In this document: positions 26,839-36,519 of the stretch, piece after piece
How positions within the stretch are numbered: the first letter of the stretch is position 1
Layout: each line of letters opens with the position of its first letter
NCBI RefSeq assembly: GCF_003815655.1
Contig: NZ_CP033917.1
Location: forward strand, 2,728,001-2,792,000
DNA length: 64,000 nucleotides
From: Chryseobacterium sp. G0201
GTDB lineage: Bacteria; Bacteroidota; Bacteroidia; Flavobacteriales; Weeksellaceae
Direction of reading: 5' to 3'
Program-made: the position numbers and the translations under genes
The notes under the pieces: model-generated
The model's input: the letters and a program-made list of their open reading frames with translations, nothing else
What the model was told of the DNA's origin: nothing
Database searches by the model: none

Positions 26839-29800
26839 TTAAAAATAATATCCCATTTTCTTACGAGGCAATTCAATTTCGTATTCCTGTGGATAAGGCT
26901 CTCTAAAAGTTACACTCACATCCTCCCGAAGACTCCTTTCTATTTCCAGTGATTTTTCTTTATCCATCGAATATCGGGGATCTACAATCAGTGGCATCTT
27001 TGCCATTTTTGTAATGGTAACCGTCGGAAAGTGATAATCTACCTCAACGGTTCCCAATAGAAGATAGATACCACCCTCCTTAAAAGGAAACCTTCTGAGG
27101 CTATCAGGGAAGTGGGCTGTATCAAAATACTGTCCTTCGGCATCGATCCAAGTCCCGAAGTACATATCATCTTTCTTTCCGGGATGATTTTTCTTTTTGA
27201 TGGGAACGTGTTTTCTTGAAATCAGATAGGCCAGCATCTTAACCTGCTTCTTATGATATTTAAGAAGATCCTTTACCAGAACGTGACCTCTGTATTTTGT
27301 TTTAAGCAGGTCAAATATAGAGAAGGAAACAGAAAAGCCTAAAATTTCAATTTCGTCGAAAGCGTCTTCAAATTTATTCTTTTCAATAACTGGTAATTGA
27401 TAATTCTTTTGAGGCTCATCAAATAAAGAAATGATCTTAGTTTTATACTGCCCTTTTGATAATAAGAATCTTGCTTCGATCAGCAGTTCGTGTTTTTGTT
27501 TTCCTGTAAACCTGAAGGCTCCAATAAAAATGAGTGTTTGTAATGATTCAATACCAATGGATATTCGTTTAACAAAATCCTCAAGCGATTTGTACTCTCC
27601 ATTGTTTTTTCGTTCTTCAGCAATAAATAGCTTGACCGCAGCTTCAAGCTTTTCAATGTGCAAAAAACCCAGGTATACATCAATACCATAGACCGTCGTC
27701 TGAAATTCACTGAGGTTCACACAAGGATTATGAATGGTCGCTCCTGCCATTTTAGCTTCGTGCACATAAACTTCCGTTCTGTAAAACCCACCGCCATTGT
27801 TGATGGCTGATACCATAAATTCAATGGGGTAGTAGGCTTTTAGATAAAGACTCTGATAACTTTCCACCGCATATGATGCAGAATGTGCCTTACAGAATGA
27901 ATATCCTGCGAAGGATTCGATCTGCCTGTACACTTCCTGCGAAAGTTGTTCAGGATGCCCTTTTTTCTTACATGATTCAAAGAAGTCATCTTTTAATTTC
28001 TGTAAGGCAGATAAGGAGCGACCTTTACCGCTCATTGCCCTCCTTAAAACATCACCATTTTCTGCAGAAACACCGCCAAAGTGCAAAGCTATTTTAATGA
28101 CATCTTCCTGATAGACCATGATGCCGTAGGTTTCTCCCAATTCTTTTTCAAAGACCTCGTGAAAATATTCGAACTGATCCGGATGGTTATGTCGGAAGAT
28201 ATATTCGCGCATCATTCCGCTCTGTGCCACTCCTGGACGAATGATAGATGAGGCAGCCACCAGAACCTTATAATTTTCACATTTCAATCTCCTTAATAAT
28301 CCACGCATTGCGGGGGATTCTATGTAAAAACAGCCTATGGTCTTCCCGATACTTAGATATTCATTGCACTTGGTCTCATTCTTTGAAATCCTTGTATCTT
28401 CAATGTCGACAATAATCCCTCTTTTTTCCTCAATCAACTTGACTGTATCTTTAATGGTTCCTAATCCTCTTTGTGAGAGAATATCAAATTTTTCAAGGCC
28501 TATCTCTTCAGCCGTATGCATATCGAACTGTACGATTGGGAATTCTTTTGGGGGAAACTATAAAGCAGAGTAATTCGTGATCGGCTCCTCTGAGATCAGG
28601 ATCCCACAGGAATGCATGCTTCTTTGATTAGGAAAACCTATAAGCAATCTTTCATATTTATATACCTCATGGACAATAGAATTCTGATCATGCTGATCTT
28701 TCGGTTTTTTAGAGAGTTGATCCAATTCATCTTTAGGAAGCCCAAACACTTTTCCAAGCTCCCTAAATCTTGATCTGCTCTTGAACTCCACATTAGTTCC
28801 ACAAAAAGCGACGTGGTCTTTTCCATATTTGTTAAAAATATATTCTAGTATGGTATCCCGATTCTTCCAGCTCCAGTCGATATCAAAATCAGGAGGTGTC
28901 TTCCGGTTAAGATTCAAAAATCTTTCAAAATATAAATCAAGTTCCAAAGGACAAATGTCAGTAATTCCAATGCAATAGCTGACAATGGAGTTGGCACCGC
29001 TTCCTCGTCCCACATGCATAAATCCTGTTCGTTTGCTGTATTGGATAATATCCCAAGTAATTAAAAAGTAACCACAAAAATTTAATTGATCAATGACGCC
29101 AAGCTCTTTCTCAACTCTTGCCTTTGCTTGTATATTGTCAACAGAATATCGCATTCCCAATCCTTCATAGGCTAATTGTGTCAGCAATTTAAAATCATTC
29201 TCTTTGCTATCGGTATAATATTTTTTATTTTTTGGTGTTTTAAAGTCAAAATCGAAGCTGCAAGCATTGACAATATATTTGGTATTTTCAATGATCTCAG
29301 GATACTGACAATACTTCTCCAACAGTTGTCTTTTACCGATAAAGGTCTCATTGTTTTTACAATGATCATCTTCTGTCAATTTGGTGAACAGGGTGTTTCC
29401 TGCTATTGCCCTCAAAACCTTATGCAGTTCATATTCTTCCTCCGTCTTAAAGGTCACCGGATGCAATATGACCATTTTATGAATCAGAGTCTTAAATTCA
29501 GGATTGAACAATAGGTTTAATTCATCCTGTCTTATTCCTATAAATTCATGTTCCAACAGTTTTTCGGGCATATTTTGTAAAGGATAGATAACAAATGTAT
29601 TTTCAAGATCGGGATTAGCTCTAGAAATTTCAATGCCATCACAATTGTATGCCGTCAAAAGCCTGTTGACCTCCGCAATGCCTTTTGGATTTTTGGCAAT
29701 ACACACGAAGTACTGCTCATTTTTAACCCGCACATCGACCCCAACAATCGGTTTGATGCCTCTTTCCTGACAGAGTTTGTAAAACTGATAGATACCGGTA

Positions 29801-29922
29801 ACCGTATTGATGTCAGTCAGAGCCAAAACCTTTAATCGATGGTCAACAGCCAGCTGAACCAGATCTTCAACAGAGATGGTCCCGTAACGCAGGCTGTGAT
29901 AAGTATGGCAATTGAGAAACAT
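26839..29922 (-). pseudogene. dnaE: DNA polymerase III alpha-type (error-prone DnaE/ImuC-like), interrupted by an in-frame amber codon
   Basis: One reading frame of 1027 codons with a single TAG at 28558-28560. Upstream of it are 454 codons: the PHP domain (NCHTYHSLRYGTISVEDL, residues 4-21) and the first half of the polymerase, with the catalytic pair in PDFDIDW. Downstream, twelve codons (FPPKEFPIVQFD) lead without any frame change into 560 more: the third catalytic Asp (GLEKFDILSQRGLG), fingers, HhH and the C-terminal OB part. So it is a substitution, not an indel. Truncated at TAG, the protein lacks the third catalytic Asp and cannot polymerise. It may be a true loss, a read-through case, or a sequencing error. 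It follows the Y-family polymerase by ten bases, the usual pairing of a damage-tolerance cassette. Confidence 0.88.
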
Positions 29923-29932
29923 GAGTAATGCT

Positions 29933-31075
29933 TTATTTTAAAAATCCTGACGCTCGGCCGACACTGGAAACCCCAAATCGGTTCTTGATCTTATCCATCG
30001 TTTCATACAGTGAAATGAGCTCTTCCGTATCTTCGAAAAGATCCATCTGATGACAGCCGTGAACCAGTCCTGTGAACTTAACGCCGATCAGCCTTATTCT
30101 CATCCTTCTGGTGTATAGCTTCTTAAATAGTTCCAATACATATCTGAGCAGCGTATGGTCAGCTGAGGTGTATGGAATCTTGCATTGCTTGATCTCGGTG
30201 TCGAAATTGGAATATCGGATCTTGACCGAAACTGTTGAGGTCAGCCACTTTTCTTGTCTCAGCTGGAAAGCAAGCTTTTCAACCATCCCGGATAATATGC
30301 TTCTGATCTTTAGGATATCGATAGTATCCTGAGAAAACGTATCCTCTGTGGAAATTGATTTCCTTTCGGAATATGGGACAACGGGTGTTTCGTCAATCCC
30401 ATGGGCTTTTTTCCAAAGTACAGTTCCATTCTTTCCGACCAACTCTTGCAGTACATCAACAGGCATTTCAGAAAGTGTTTTTATGGTCTTAACACCTAAT
30501 CTCGAAAAGAGCTGAAAGGTCTCAGGTCCGATCATCGGAATTTTTTTAATCGATAGAGGATTCAGAAAGTTTTGAATATTGTCCTCCTTTACCTCAAACC
30601 TGCCAGTAGGTTTGGATTCTCCAGTACCAATTTTGGAAACCGTTTTGTTTGTAGATAATGCACAACTTATTGGTAGACCTGTATTCTTTGTAACCGCATT
30701 CGCAATTTCGTTTGTCCATTGATAGCACCCGAAGAATTTATCCATTCCGGAGAGATCCAGATAAAATTCGTCAATACTGGCTTTTTCCAACACAGGTACT
30801 CTTTCCTGAATGACCTCTGTCACCAGATGAGACATATTGGAATAGTATTCCATATCACCTTTGATCACTTTAACTTCAGGACATAATCTCATTGCCATTT
30901 TTATCGGCATTGCACTTCTAACGCCAAAATATCTCGCCTCATAAGAGCATGATGCCACCACACCACGATCCCCACCTCCAATGATGACCGGCAGTTTCTC
31001 TAATATTGAGTTTTTTAGCCGTTCACAGGAGACAAAGAACGTGTCCATATCCATATGCGCAATTGCTCTTTCCAT
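29933..31075 (-). CDS. dinB: Y-family DNA polymerase (DinB/ImuB-like)
   Basis: A 380-residue translesion polymerase. The palm carries AHMDMDTFFVSCE (catalytic Asp pair, residues 6-18) and KASIDEFYLDLSG (Asp-Glu, about 99-111), so it should be active, unlike many ImuB proteins. The thumb HhH is around IKKIPMIGPETFQLF, then the little-finger domain, then a beta-clamp binding motif QMDLF (about 343-347). Intact. It is the first gene of a minus-strand pair with the broken dnaE, and is divergent from an S24 regulator with a shared palindrome between them, so it is probably damage-inducible. Confidence 0.9.
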   Translation of the reverse strand: MERAIAHMDMDTFFVSCERLKNSILEKLPVIIGGGDRGVVASCSYEARYFGVRSAMPIKMAMRLCPEVKVIKGDMEYYSNMSHLVTEVIQERVPVLEKASIDEFYLDLSGMDKFFGCYQWTNEIANAVTKNTGLPISCALSTNKTVSKIGTGESKPTGRFEVKEDNIQNFLNPLSIKKIPMIGPETFQLFSRLGVKTIKTLSEMPVDVLQELVGKNGTVLWKKAHGIDETPVVPYSERKSISTEDTFSQDTIDILKIRSILSGMVEKLAFQLRQEKWLTSTVSVKIRYSNFDTEIKQCKIPYTSADHTLLRYVLELFKKLYTRRMRIRLIGVKFTGLVHGCHQMDLFEDTEELISLYETMDKIKNRFGVSSVGRASGFLK

Positions 31076-31110
31076 ATTGCAAACTTAGTCACGTTTTTAA
31101 ACAAAATGCG

Positions 31111-31135
31111 TATATTTGTTGTCATAAATTATGAC
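31111..31135. promoter_or_regulatory. -7 box and palindromic operator between dinB and the S24 regulator
   Basis: TATATTTG (31111-31118) is a fitting -7 box for the plus-strand regulator. Right after it lies the palindrome GTCATAAATTATGAC (31121-31135; 7-base arms around one A), which overlaps the regulator's start codon. It is the likely autoregulatory site of the S24/XRE protein and could also control the divergent polymerase genes. Confidence 0.55.
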
Positions 31136-31907
31136 AATGTCAATTTTTGCAGATAACATCGTGTTTTTAAGAGGTAAGAAAAATCTAACGCAGCAGAAGC
31201 TGGCGGATGAACTCATTCTTACCAGATCGAGATATGTTTCTTATGAGTATGAAAAGGCAGAACCGCCAATTGATGTGTTGATAAGAATCTCCAAATACTA
31301 CAATATCAGCATTGATCTTTTAGTTACTGTTGACATTAGAAAATATCCAATTGATGATATTTTGAATTTGCCCAATAATCGGGTAGTCCTACCTATTGTT
31401 GTGGATAAGGATGGTAATAATTACATTGAGATCGTTCCACAAAAAGCTTCAATGGGTTATTTGAAAGGCTTCAATGACCCTGGCTATATTGAAAAACTTA
31501 TGAGGATTCTTCTGCCATTTTTAAAAAATGGAAAATACAGAGGCTTTCTGGCAGACGGCGATTCAATGCCACCTTTTGCCGATCAATCGATAATCATCGG
31601 AGAATATGTTGAAAAACTGGATGACCTCAAACTTGATAAGGATTATGTTTTTGTGACTAGGGAAGGTATCACTTATAAGACATTTTTAAAGAGAAATAAA
31701 AAATCAATTACGGTAGCAGCTGATAATTTATTTTATGAACCTTATAACATTGCATTAGGGGATATAGTTGAAATATGGAGTTATGTAATGGGAATTTTAC
31801 CTAAAGACTATAAACCTTTAATGCCGGATTATGCCAATTTAAAAATGATGATTGGGGATTTGAAGACCACGATTCTAAACTTGGAAAATAAGGTTTCTAG
31901 TTTTTAA
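31131..31907 (+). CDS. XRE-type regulator with LexA-like S24 peptidase domain
   Basis: A 258-residue SOS-type repressor. Residues 5-65 are a Cro/C1 helix-turn-helix (KNLTQQKLADELILTRSRYVSYEYEKAEP). Residues about 85-225 are an S24 domain with catalytic Ser145 in DGDSMPP and Lys183 in TYKTFLKR. The self-cleavage site, usually Ala-Gly, reads Ala-Ser-Met-Gly (106-109), so cleavage may be slower or lost. A coiled-coil tail (about 235-258) ends it. Starts possible at ATG 31131 or 31137; the palindrome covers both. Divergent from dinB/dnaE and followed by the alkB pseudogene, it should control this repair cassette. Confidence 0.88.
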   Translation: MTMSIFADNIVFLRGKKNLTQQKLADELILTRSRYVSYEYEKAEPPIDVLIRISKYYNISIDLLVTVDIRKYPIDDILNLPNNRVVLPIVVDKDGNNYIEIVPQKASMGYLKGFNDPGYIEKLMRILLPFLKNGKYRGFLADGDSMPPFADQSIIIGEYVEKLDDLKLDKDYVFVTREGITYKTFLKRNKKSITVAADNLFYEPYNIALGDIVEIWSYVMGILPKDYKPLMPDYANLKMMIGDLKTTILNLENKVSSF

Positions 31908-32004
31908 ACATAGTCTGTTAATTAAAGATCTTACCAAAAAGCGAATTGAAAACACAAATAGAAATGGGATGGCATAAAGAAAAATATTTTAAAAGAAAAT
32001 TGCA

Positions 32005-32620
32005 ATGAGCCAGCTGAGTTTATTTGATACTGAAGAATTTTACGAGTTTCCAAAAGACCTTTTGGAATATAAAGAAAATTTCTTGAGCAGGGAAGAGGCG
32101 GATCGATTGAAAGACCATCTGTTTGAAACGGCTCCATGGGAACAACGTACCCAGAAAATGTATGATAAGACAGTCATAACCCCACGACTAACCGCCTGGT
32201 ATGGTGATGACAAAAAATCTTATGAATCGGCTGATAATAATGCTTCAAGCACCAATCCCTGGACTCCGGAGTTGCTGGCATTAAAAGAAAGAATTGAACA
32301 AGAATTCGGTTACAGGTTCAATGGGGTTCTATTAAACCTTTATCGTGACCAAAATGATTCGGTAGCTTGACACAGAGATAAGGAAAGCAGATATGGAAAA
32401 AGACCTGTTATTGCATCTGTCAGCCTCGGTCAGACCCAGAAACTTTGATTTCAGAAAAAAAGACCATTATCAGAGCAAATATAGCCTGCCTCTTCCGAAC
32501 GGTTCGTTGCTTATTATGAAAGGTGATCTTCAGGAACGTTGGGAACATAGGATTGCTAAATCCATTGTGCCTATGAAAGAACGTATCAATTTGACATTTA
32601 GGTTGATCCGGGACGCATAA
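32005..32620 (+). pseudogene. alkB: alkB-like 2OG-Fe(II) dioxygenase, two inactivating lesions
   Basis: The N-terminal 121 codons (SQLSLFDTEEFYEF ... RFNGVLLNLYRDQNDSVA) and the later stretch NFDFRKKDHYQSKYSLPLPN ... ERINLTFRLIRDA form one AlkB protein, which repairs alkylated bases. Lesion 1 is TGA at 32368-32370 where the family has Trp, just before the iron-binding HRD. Lesion 2 is an extra C in CCC at 32435-32437, which shifts frame before NFDF. With both changes undone, the intact sequence reads SVA-W-HRDKESRYGKRPVI and GQT-RNFDF. Two separate hits make this a real pseudogene. It lies behind the S24 regulator in the damage cassette. Confidence 0.88.
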
Positions 32621-32757
32621 TGATTCGTTCTATATTGGCTTTAATATTATTTCGTTGAAATGATTTGTGATCTTGGAGCAGGGATATTGGAAGATAAATA
32701 TTATACGGAAAAATTAAGATATTATATGGTTTTTTAAAATAAAATTAACATCATGGC

Positions 32758-32862
32758 TTGCCTTTAAATATCCTTACTTTCTATATTTTTGTCATGGAAA
32801 TTCTTATTAAAGGTTTTCACGGTTATTAGTTTTTATCCCCATATTATTTGGGGATTTTTTTA
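32758..32862 (+). ncRNA. Possible short transcript: promoter plus terminator with no gene between
   Basis: TTG (32758-32760), a 23-base spacer, then TATTTTTG (32784-32791) resemble a promoter. About 45 bases later comes a terminator with stem ATCCCC / GGGGAT (32835-32855) and a T run to 32862. In between is only an 11-codon frame (ATG at 32794). It may be a small RNA, a leader peptide, or the end of the alkB unit. The rest of 32621-32928 shows nothing else. Confidence 0.35.
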
Positions 32863-32928
32863 TGATTGTTGTTACCATATTCTAAGCTTTAGATTAAATT
32901 TAAGAAATAACAAGATAAAATAGTTAAA

Positions 32929-33720
32929 TTATATATTCTTATCTAAAAATCTCTTTTTATAATCCTCTACTTGAAAGGAACTTGAAAAATATTTTTCTTC
33001 CAGATTCTGTATATTGTAATTTCCTACTTTCCAATTCAGAACATCTGAAGTTCTTTCCCAAATTGAATCTGAATTAAAATGATGTTCATTTTGAAAACAA
33101 GATTGTGGAATCCAATCTTTATTGTGTAATTCTGCTTCGAGTTTATATTTAATTTCATAATCAAGTGATCTAAAATAATTTATATTAACTTTTTTAGCAT
33201 GTTTATCAACGTCTAGAAATGAAAATAGCTCATTGAAAAAGGAAGCGCAGTATAATTTTAGATTTTCATTTTCTGAATGGACTGAATAAAATCTAGGTCT
33301 TATTGTGTCGTCAACCATTTTATAATCAATAAGATCTGTAATGATGCATTGTTGATTTAAAACACAAACTGAGTTTAATGTTTCAAATAAATACATTATG
33401 TCTTTTGTTAGTATTCCAGACTTATCTTTAGAGTGATAAAAATTGCATATAGCTTCAGATATCGTACTTTCAGAAGAGTAGCCTTTATTAAATGCAAAAA
33501 TACCTTTAAAAATTGGGGCAGGAGTATTTGTATTTCTGGCTACTTCCCATAATAGATCCATTCCATCGTTAAATTGATTAGAATCTAATGTAGATTTTAC
33601 TTCTATTACAGCCCGTAGTGCTTTTTCTGGTATAACAACTAAGTCTCCTTCCCTAAATAAAGGAGAGAAATTTTGTGAATCATAAATAAGAATATCACAT
33701 TGTCTTTTGCATCCTTCCAC
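32929..33720 (-). CDS. DUF6602 nuclease-like protein, 3' part of a frame-split gene
   Basis: About 263 residues from GTG 33720, but the frame is open further up to about 33780 and reads LPK-KYEVATGFVEG into QCDILIYD. That continues what the upstream gene breaks off, so this is the second half of one protein. CDILIYD (Asp) and ALRAVIEVKS (ExK) form a PD-(D/E)XK-like core as known for DUF6602. The C-terminal half is unassigned. It is the last gene of the caspase-HEPN-nuclease run. Alone it would lack the first strand of the domain, so a working product needs a frame change at the A6 run 33742-33747. Confidence 0.7.
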   Translation of the reverse strand: MEGCKRQCDILIYDSQNFSPLFREGDLVVIPEKALRAVIEVKSTLDSNQFNDGMDLLWEVARNTNTPAPIFKGIFAFNKGYSSESTISEAICNFYHSKDKSGILTKDIMYLFETLNSVCVLNQQCIITDLIDYKMVDDTIRPRFYSVHSENENLKLYCASFFNELFSFLDVDKHAKKVNINYFRSLDYEIKYKLEAELHNKDWIPQSCFQNEHHFNSDSIWERTSDVLNWKVGNYNIQNLEEKYFSSSFQVEDYKKRFLDKNI

Positions 33721-33731
33721 AAAACCTGTAG

Positions 33732-34415
33732 CTACTTCATATTTTTTGGCAAATATTTTTTTAATATTCCTCTTAATAATTCTTCACGATAGTTTCCTTT
33801 AACGGGATTGTGTTGTATTAAGAGTTCAATTCGCTGACTCTTTGATATAATTTCGTCTGCAATTCCTTCTAAAAACCTTTTTTTGTTTTCATATTCTAAT
33901 GCAAATGCTGATAATTTAATGAATTTTCCTTTAGACTGCTTTTCAAAGCTTAACAAACCCTTGCTTATGCTTAATTTTATTAGAGCTTCGGCTTCATTTT
34001 CCTTTAAGTTGTAATTATTCTTATAAAAATCTATAATAACCTCTACATCAACCTTTTTTAATGGATTAGTGTAAATGATGTTTTCTATAGCTTTATAAGA
34101 AATTGAATAAATTTTTTGAAGATCCAAAAATCTTCCAAAAATTTCAGTTGATGAAGATTTTAGGTCTGGAAATGCGGTACCTTTAAAATCTTCCAATTCA
34201 ATAATTGTAGGTTCATCTGGAAAATTATACCAAAACGCAGACAACTTTTTATTGGTTGGGTTAATTGTGGCAACTATTAGTTTTATTTCATCAAAATCCT
34301 TATCAACATCAATAAATCTCGTTCCTTCTTTAATTTTATCTATTGGGTACATTTTATAATTATTATTTTGTAAAACAGTGGATAATTTGATTTTCTTTAT
34401 ATTATCATTTTGCAT
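33732..34415 (-). CDS. DUF6602 protein, 5' part of a frame-split gene
   Basis: Start at ATG 34415 (MQNDNIKKIKLSTVL); 227 residues. No family was recognised for the first 190. The end, GNYREELLRGILKKYLPKN, is the beginning of the DUF6602 domain, which normally goes on with YEVxTGF. Those residues follow in the next frame of the downstream gene. The switch point is CCA AAA AAT ATG (minus strand, A run at 33742-33747). One extra A, or a -1 slip on A AAA AAT, restores one protein of about 495 residues. It starts 19 bases after the PD-(D/E)XK gene. Confidence 0.65.
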   Translation of the reverse strand: MQNDNIKKIKLSTVLQNNNYKMYPIDKIKEGTRFIDVDKDFDEIKLIVATINPTNKKLSAFWYNFPDEPTIIELEDFKGTAFPDLKSSSTEIFGRFLDLQKIYSISYKAIENIIYTNPLKKVDVEVIIDFYKNNYNLKENEAEALIKLSISKGLLSFEKQSKGKFIKLSAFALEYENKKRFLEGIADEIISKSQRIELLIQHNPVKGNYREELLRGILKKYLPKNMK

Positions 34416-34434
34416 TATCAATAATATGCAGATA

Positions 34435-35253
34435 TTATAATATGCTCTCTTTGTAGGTTCTGATGTTCCTTATTTTACTGTTGAAGCTGATTCCAATTTC
34501 ATAAATATTAAGATTGTCAATCCTATACTTTGCTGCATAATCTTTGTCTATGATTTGGTTCAAAGCTTCCTGAGAATCATCAGAATCTTCTGAAAATTTA
34601 AATTCCATTATATAGATTTTACGGCTGAATCGTATGACCGCATCTATCCTCCCAATATTTGTGGATTCCTCCGGAACAATATTGAATCCAAGTAACTTCA
34701 AAATCAAGAAGACATTAGCGTGATAATAACCTTCGGTTTGCTTGACAATCTCGTAAGAAACGTTTGCAAAAACAGATTTTAGGTCCGCGATGAAATTTTC
34801 AATGTCATGATTTATTAAATGATATCTCAATTGCTGGTACAATAAAACATTTTCATCCTCCAGATCATAAATTTCAATTGCATATTCAAAAGCTGATAAG
34901 ATCTTTTCTATATATGACGTAAAATACGAAATAATCCAATCAGTATCTTCTCCATCATAGAGAGTATCTACAAGATGCCTATCGTTATTAATATCATCTA
35001 TAAACCTTTGTAAATAATAAAGTAAGTTTTGCGGCGTAGCAAATCTATGAGGTATTAATCGTTCGAAATTGAGATTTTCCTCAATATTTAAATAAATATT
35101 TATTAGAAAGTCCAGGATTTCATTTCCTTTTGGTAGGAGATAGATTCCAACATCTCTCTGGTCATATACTGCCCTATAAAAATCATTTAACTCAAAAATA
35201 TTATATGTAAAAAATTCGTGTAAGTATTGCTCTACCCTTTCAATTTTTGTCAT
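34435..35253 (-). CDS. PD-(D/E)XK nuclease-superfamily protein
   Basis: A 272-residue protein. The C-terminal third holds the nuclease fold: ETEGYYHANVFLILKLLGF helix (about 172-190), then IGRIDAVIRF (D204), IYIMEFKF (E217-x-K219), and SQEALNQI (Gln of motif IV). This resembles the domain found at the end of the DUF1703 AAA-ATPase family, here without the ATPase. The N-terminal 160 residues are helical and unassigned. It is cytosolic, and lies 29 bases after the HEPN gene and 19 before the DUF6602 gene on the same strand. Possible effector of a defence operon. Confidence 0.75.
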   Translation of the reverse strand: MTKIERVEQYLHEFFTYNIFELNDFYRAVYDQRDVGIYLLPKGNEILDFLINIYLNIEENLNFERLIPHRFATPQNLLYYLQRFIDDINNDRHLVDTLYDGEDTDWIISYFTSYIEKILSAFEYAIEIYDLEDENVLLYQQLRYHLINHDIENFIADLKSVFANVSYEIVKQTEGYYHANVFLILKLLGFNIVPEESTNIGRIDAVIRFSRKIYIMEFKFSEDSDDSQEALNQIIDKDYAAKYRIDNLNIYEIGISFNSKIRNIRTYKESIL

Positions 35254-35282
35254 TGGCTTGTAAGTTTATTTATAGATTTAGA

Positions 35283-36422
35283 TTACCAATCCATATTTGC
35301 TGAGTTATCAAATATTCCCTGCAAATGATCACAAAATTTTTCCATAATATCATTATCGTGCATTGCAGATTCATACATCCCATTGCTTGCATAAGGTAAT
35401 ATTGTGATTAAACCTTGCCCTTGGGTATATGTGAGTGCAGGTTTTAAATTGCTGCTATTCATATCAGAGATAAAAGATTCTATCAAACATATAACTTCAT
35501 TATCTTTAAATTCCAGTGTGCCTTGAAAAGAAAACCTATTTTTAGTCTTATTAAAGTTCATCATTACTGGTACAGCACCGGCTCCGGAATGAAAGTGGAA
35601 TGCATTGCCGTCTTTTCCAAATGCACCGTGAGCAACAAAGTTCCTTACCTGATTCCTTATCATCAGTAATTCAATATAATATTCCTTTAACATATCGTCA
35701 GATATGACAGTATTAAATTTAGTTTTCCATTCGGCATCGATTAATTTTGTGACTTCTTCCCCTGTTTTTATTTTTTGTGTAAGGATAGCAAGATGAATAA
35801 ATAGATGTTCTGTCCAGCTAAAAAATGATTCAATAGTTGAAATTGCTAACCATTTTGTGCTTTGCCGTATCTTGTAGTAATTTTTGGAACCTAGAACAAA
35901 AGTGCCATCAATAGAAATCCTTTCTTTAGATAATTTTTCTAGTTTCTTATTTTCTGATTTATATAGATTTAGAAAATAATTAAATCGTTCAAATAAATAT
36001 CCATTATTATTTACAATATTTATTTCGGAACTCTTGATAGCCTCTGCTGCCAAGTGGTTAAAATATGGTCTTGAAGATTTTATCGCACCGTTAATTTTCT
36101 TAGTAATTATTTTCGCATCTTCTTCATCTTCCTTATTTTGAATAAAAACCCCAACTCCCATTTTCCTGTGTTCAATCAGAAATGCTTTACCATTAAAATC
36201 AATTGGAATAGACCAAGCCAGCTTTTCAGATCTTCCTGTGTCTTTGAAACCTAATAAATTTACAAATAGAAAATAAACTAAGTAGTAATCCTGTATCTCC
36301 CTTCCTGCATCACTTCTTTCAGCAAAAAATAATAGTTTTTCGTTTGCTTTTGTATTATCATCGACTTGCTTTATTGGAAATAATATTTTCAGGGCATTTT
36401 CTTTGTATTTTTCAATATTCAT
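35283..36422 (-). CDS. Putative HEPN-domain protein (RNase-like motif)
   Basis: 379 residues, no named family recognised. A helix STIESFFSWTEHLFIHLAIL (about 195-214) is followed 40 residues later by YYIELLMIRNQVRNFVAHGAFG, in which R260-N-F-V-A-H265 is the R-x4-H motif of HEPN nucleases with the usual polar residue after Arg. The pair of helices and motif fits a HEPN fold of the ApeA-like sort. The N-terminal 190 residues and the C-terminal 100 are unassigned. It lies 97 bases after the caspase-like gene and starts the tight trio HEPN, PD-(D/E)XK, DUF6602. RNase function is inference from the motif. Confidence 0.65.
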   Translation of the reverse strand: MNIEKYKENALKILFPIKQVDDNTKANEKLLFFAERSDAGREIQDYYLVYFLFVNLLGFKDTGRSEKLAWSIPIDFNGKAFLIEHRKMGVGVFIQNKEDEEDAKIITKKINGAIKSSRPYFNHLAAEAIKSSEINIVNNNGYLFERFNYFLNLYKSENKKLEKLSKERISIDGTFVLGSKNYYKIRQSTKWLAISTIESFFSWTEHLFIHLAILTQKIKTGEEVTKLIDAEWKTKFNTVISDDMLKEYYIELLMIRNQVRNFVAHGAFGKDGNAFHFHSGAGAVPVMMNFNKTKNRFSFQGTLEFKDNEVICLIESFISDMNSSNLKPALTYTQGQGLITILPYASNGMYESAMHDNDIMEKFCDHLQGIFDNSANMDW

Positions 36423-36519
36423 ATTCTATTTTTATGCAGGTAGTTGGGTTTTCATTTTCCGGCTTTAAGCATCTTCAATGATTTAGATAAAATAATTTTA
36501 AACTATTTTAATGTGTTTT

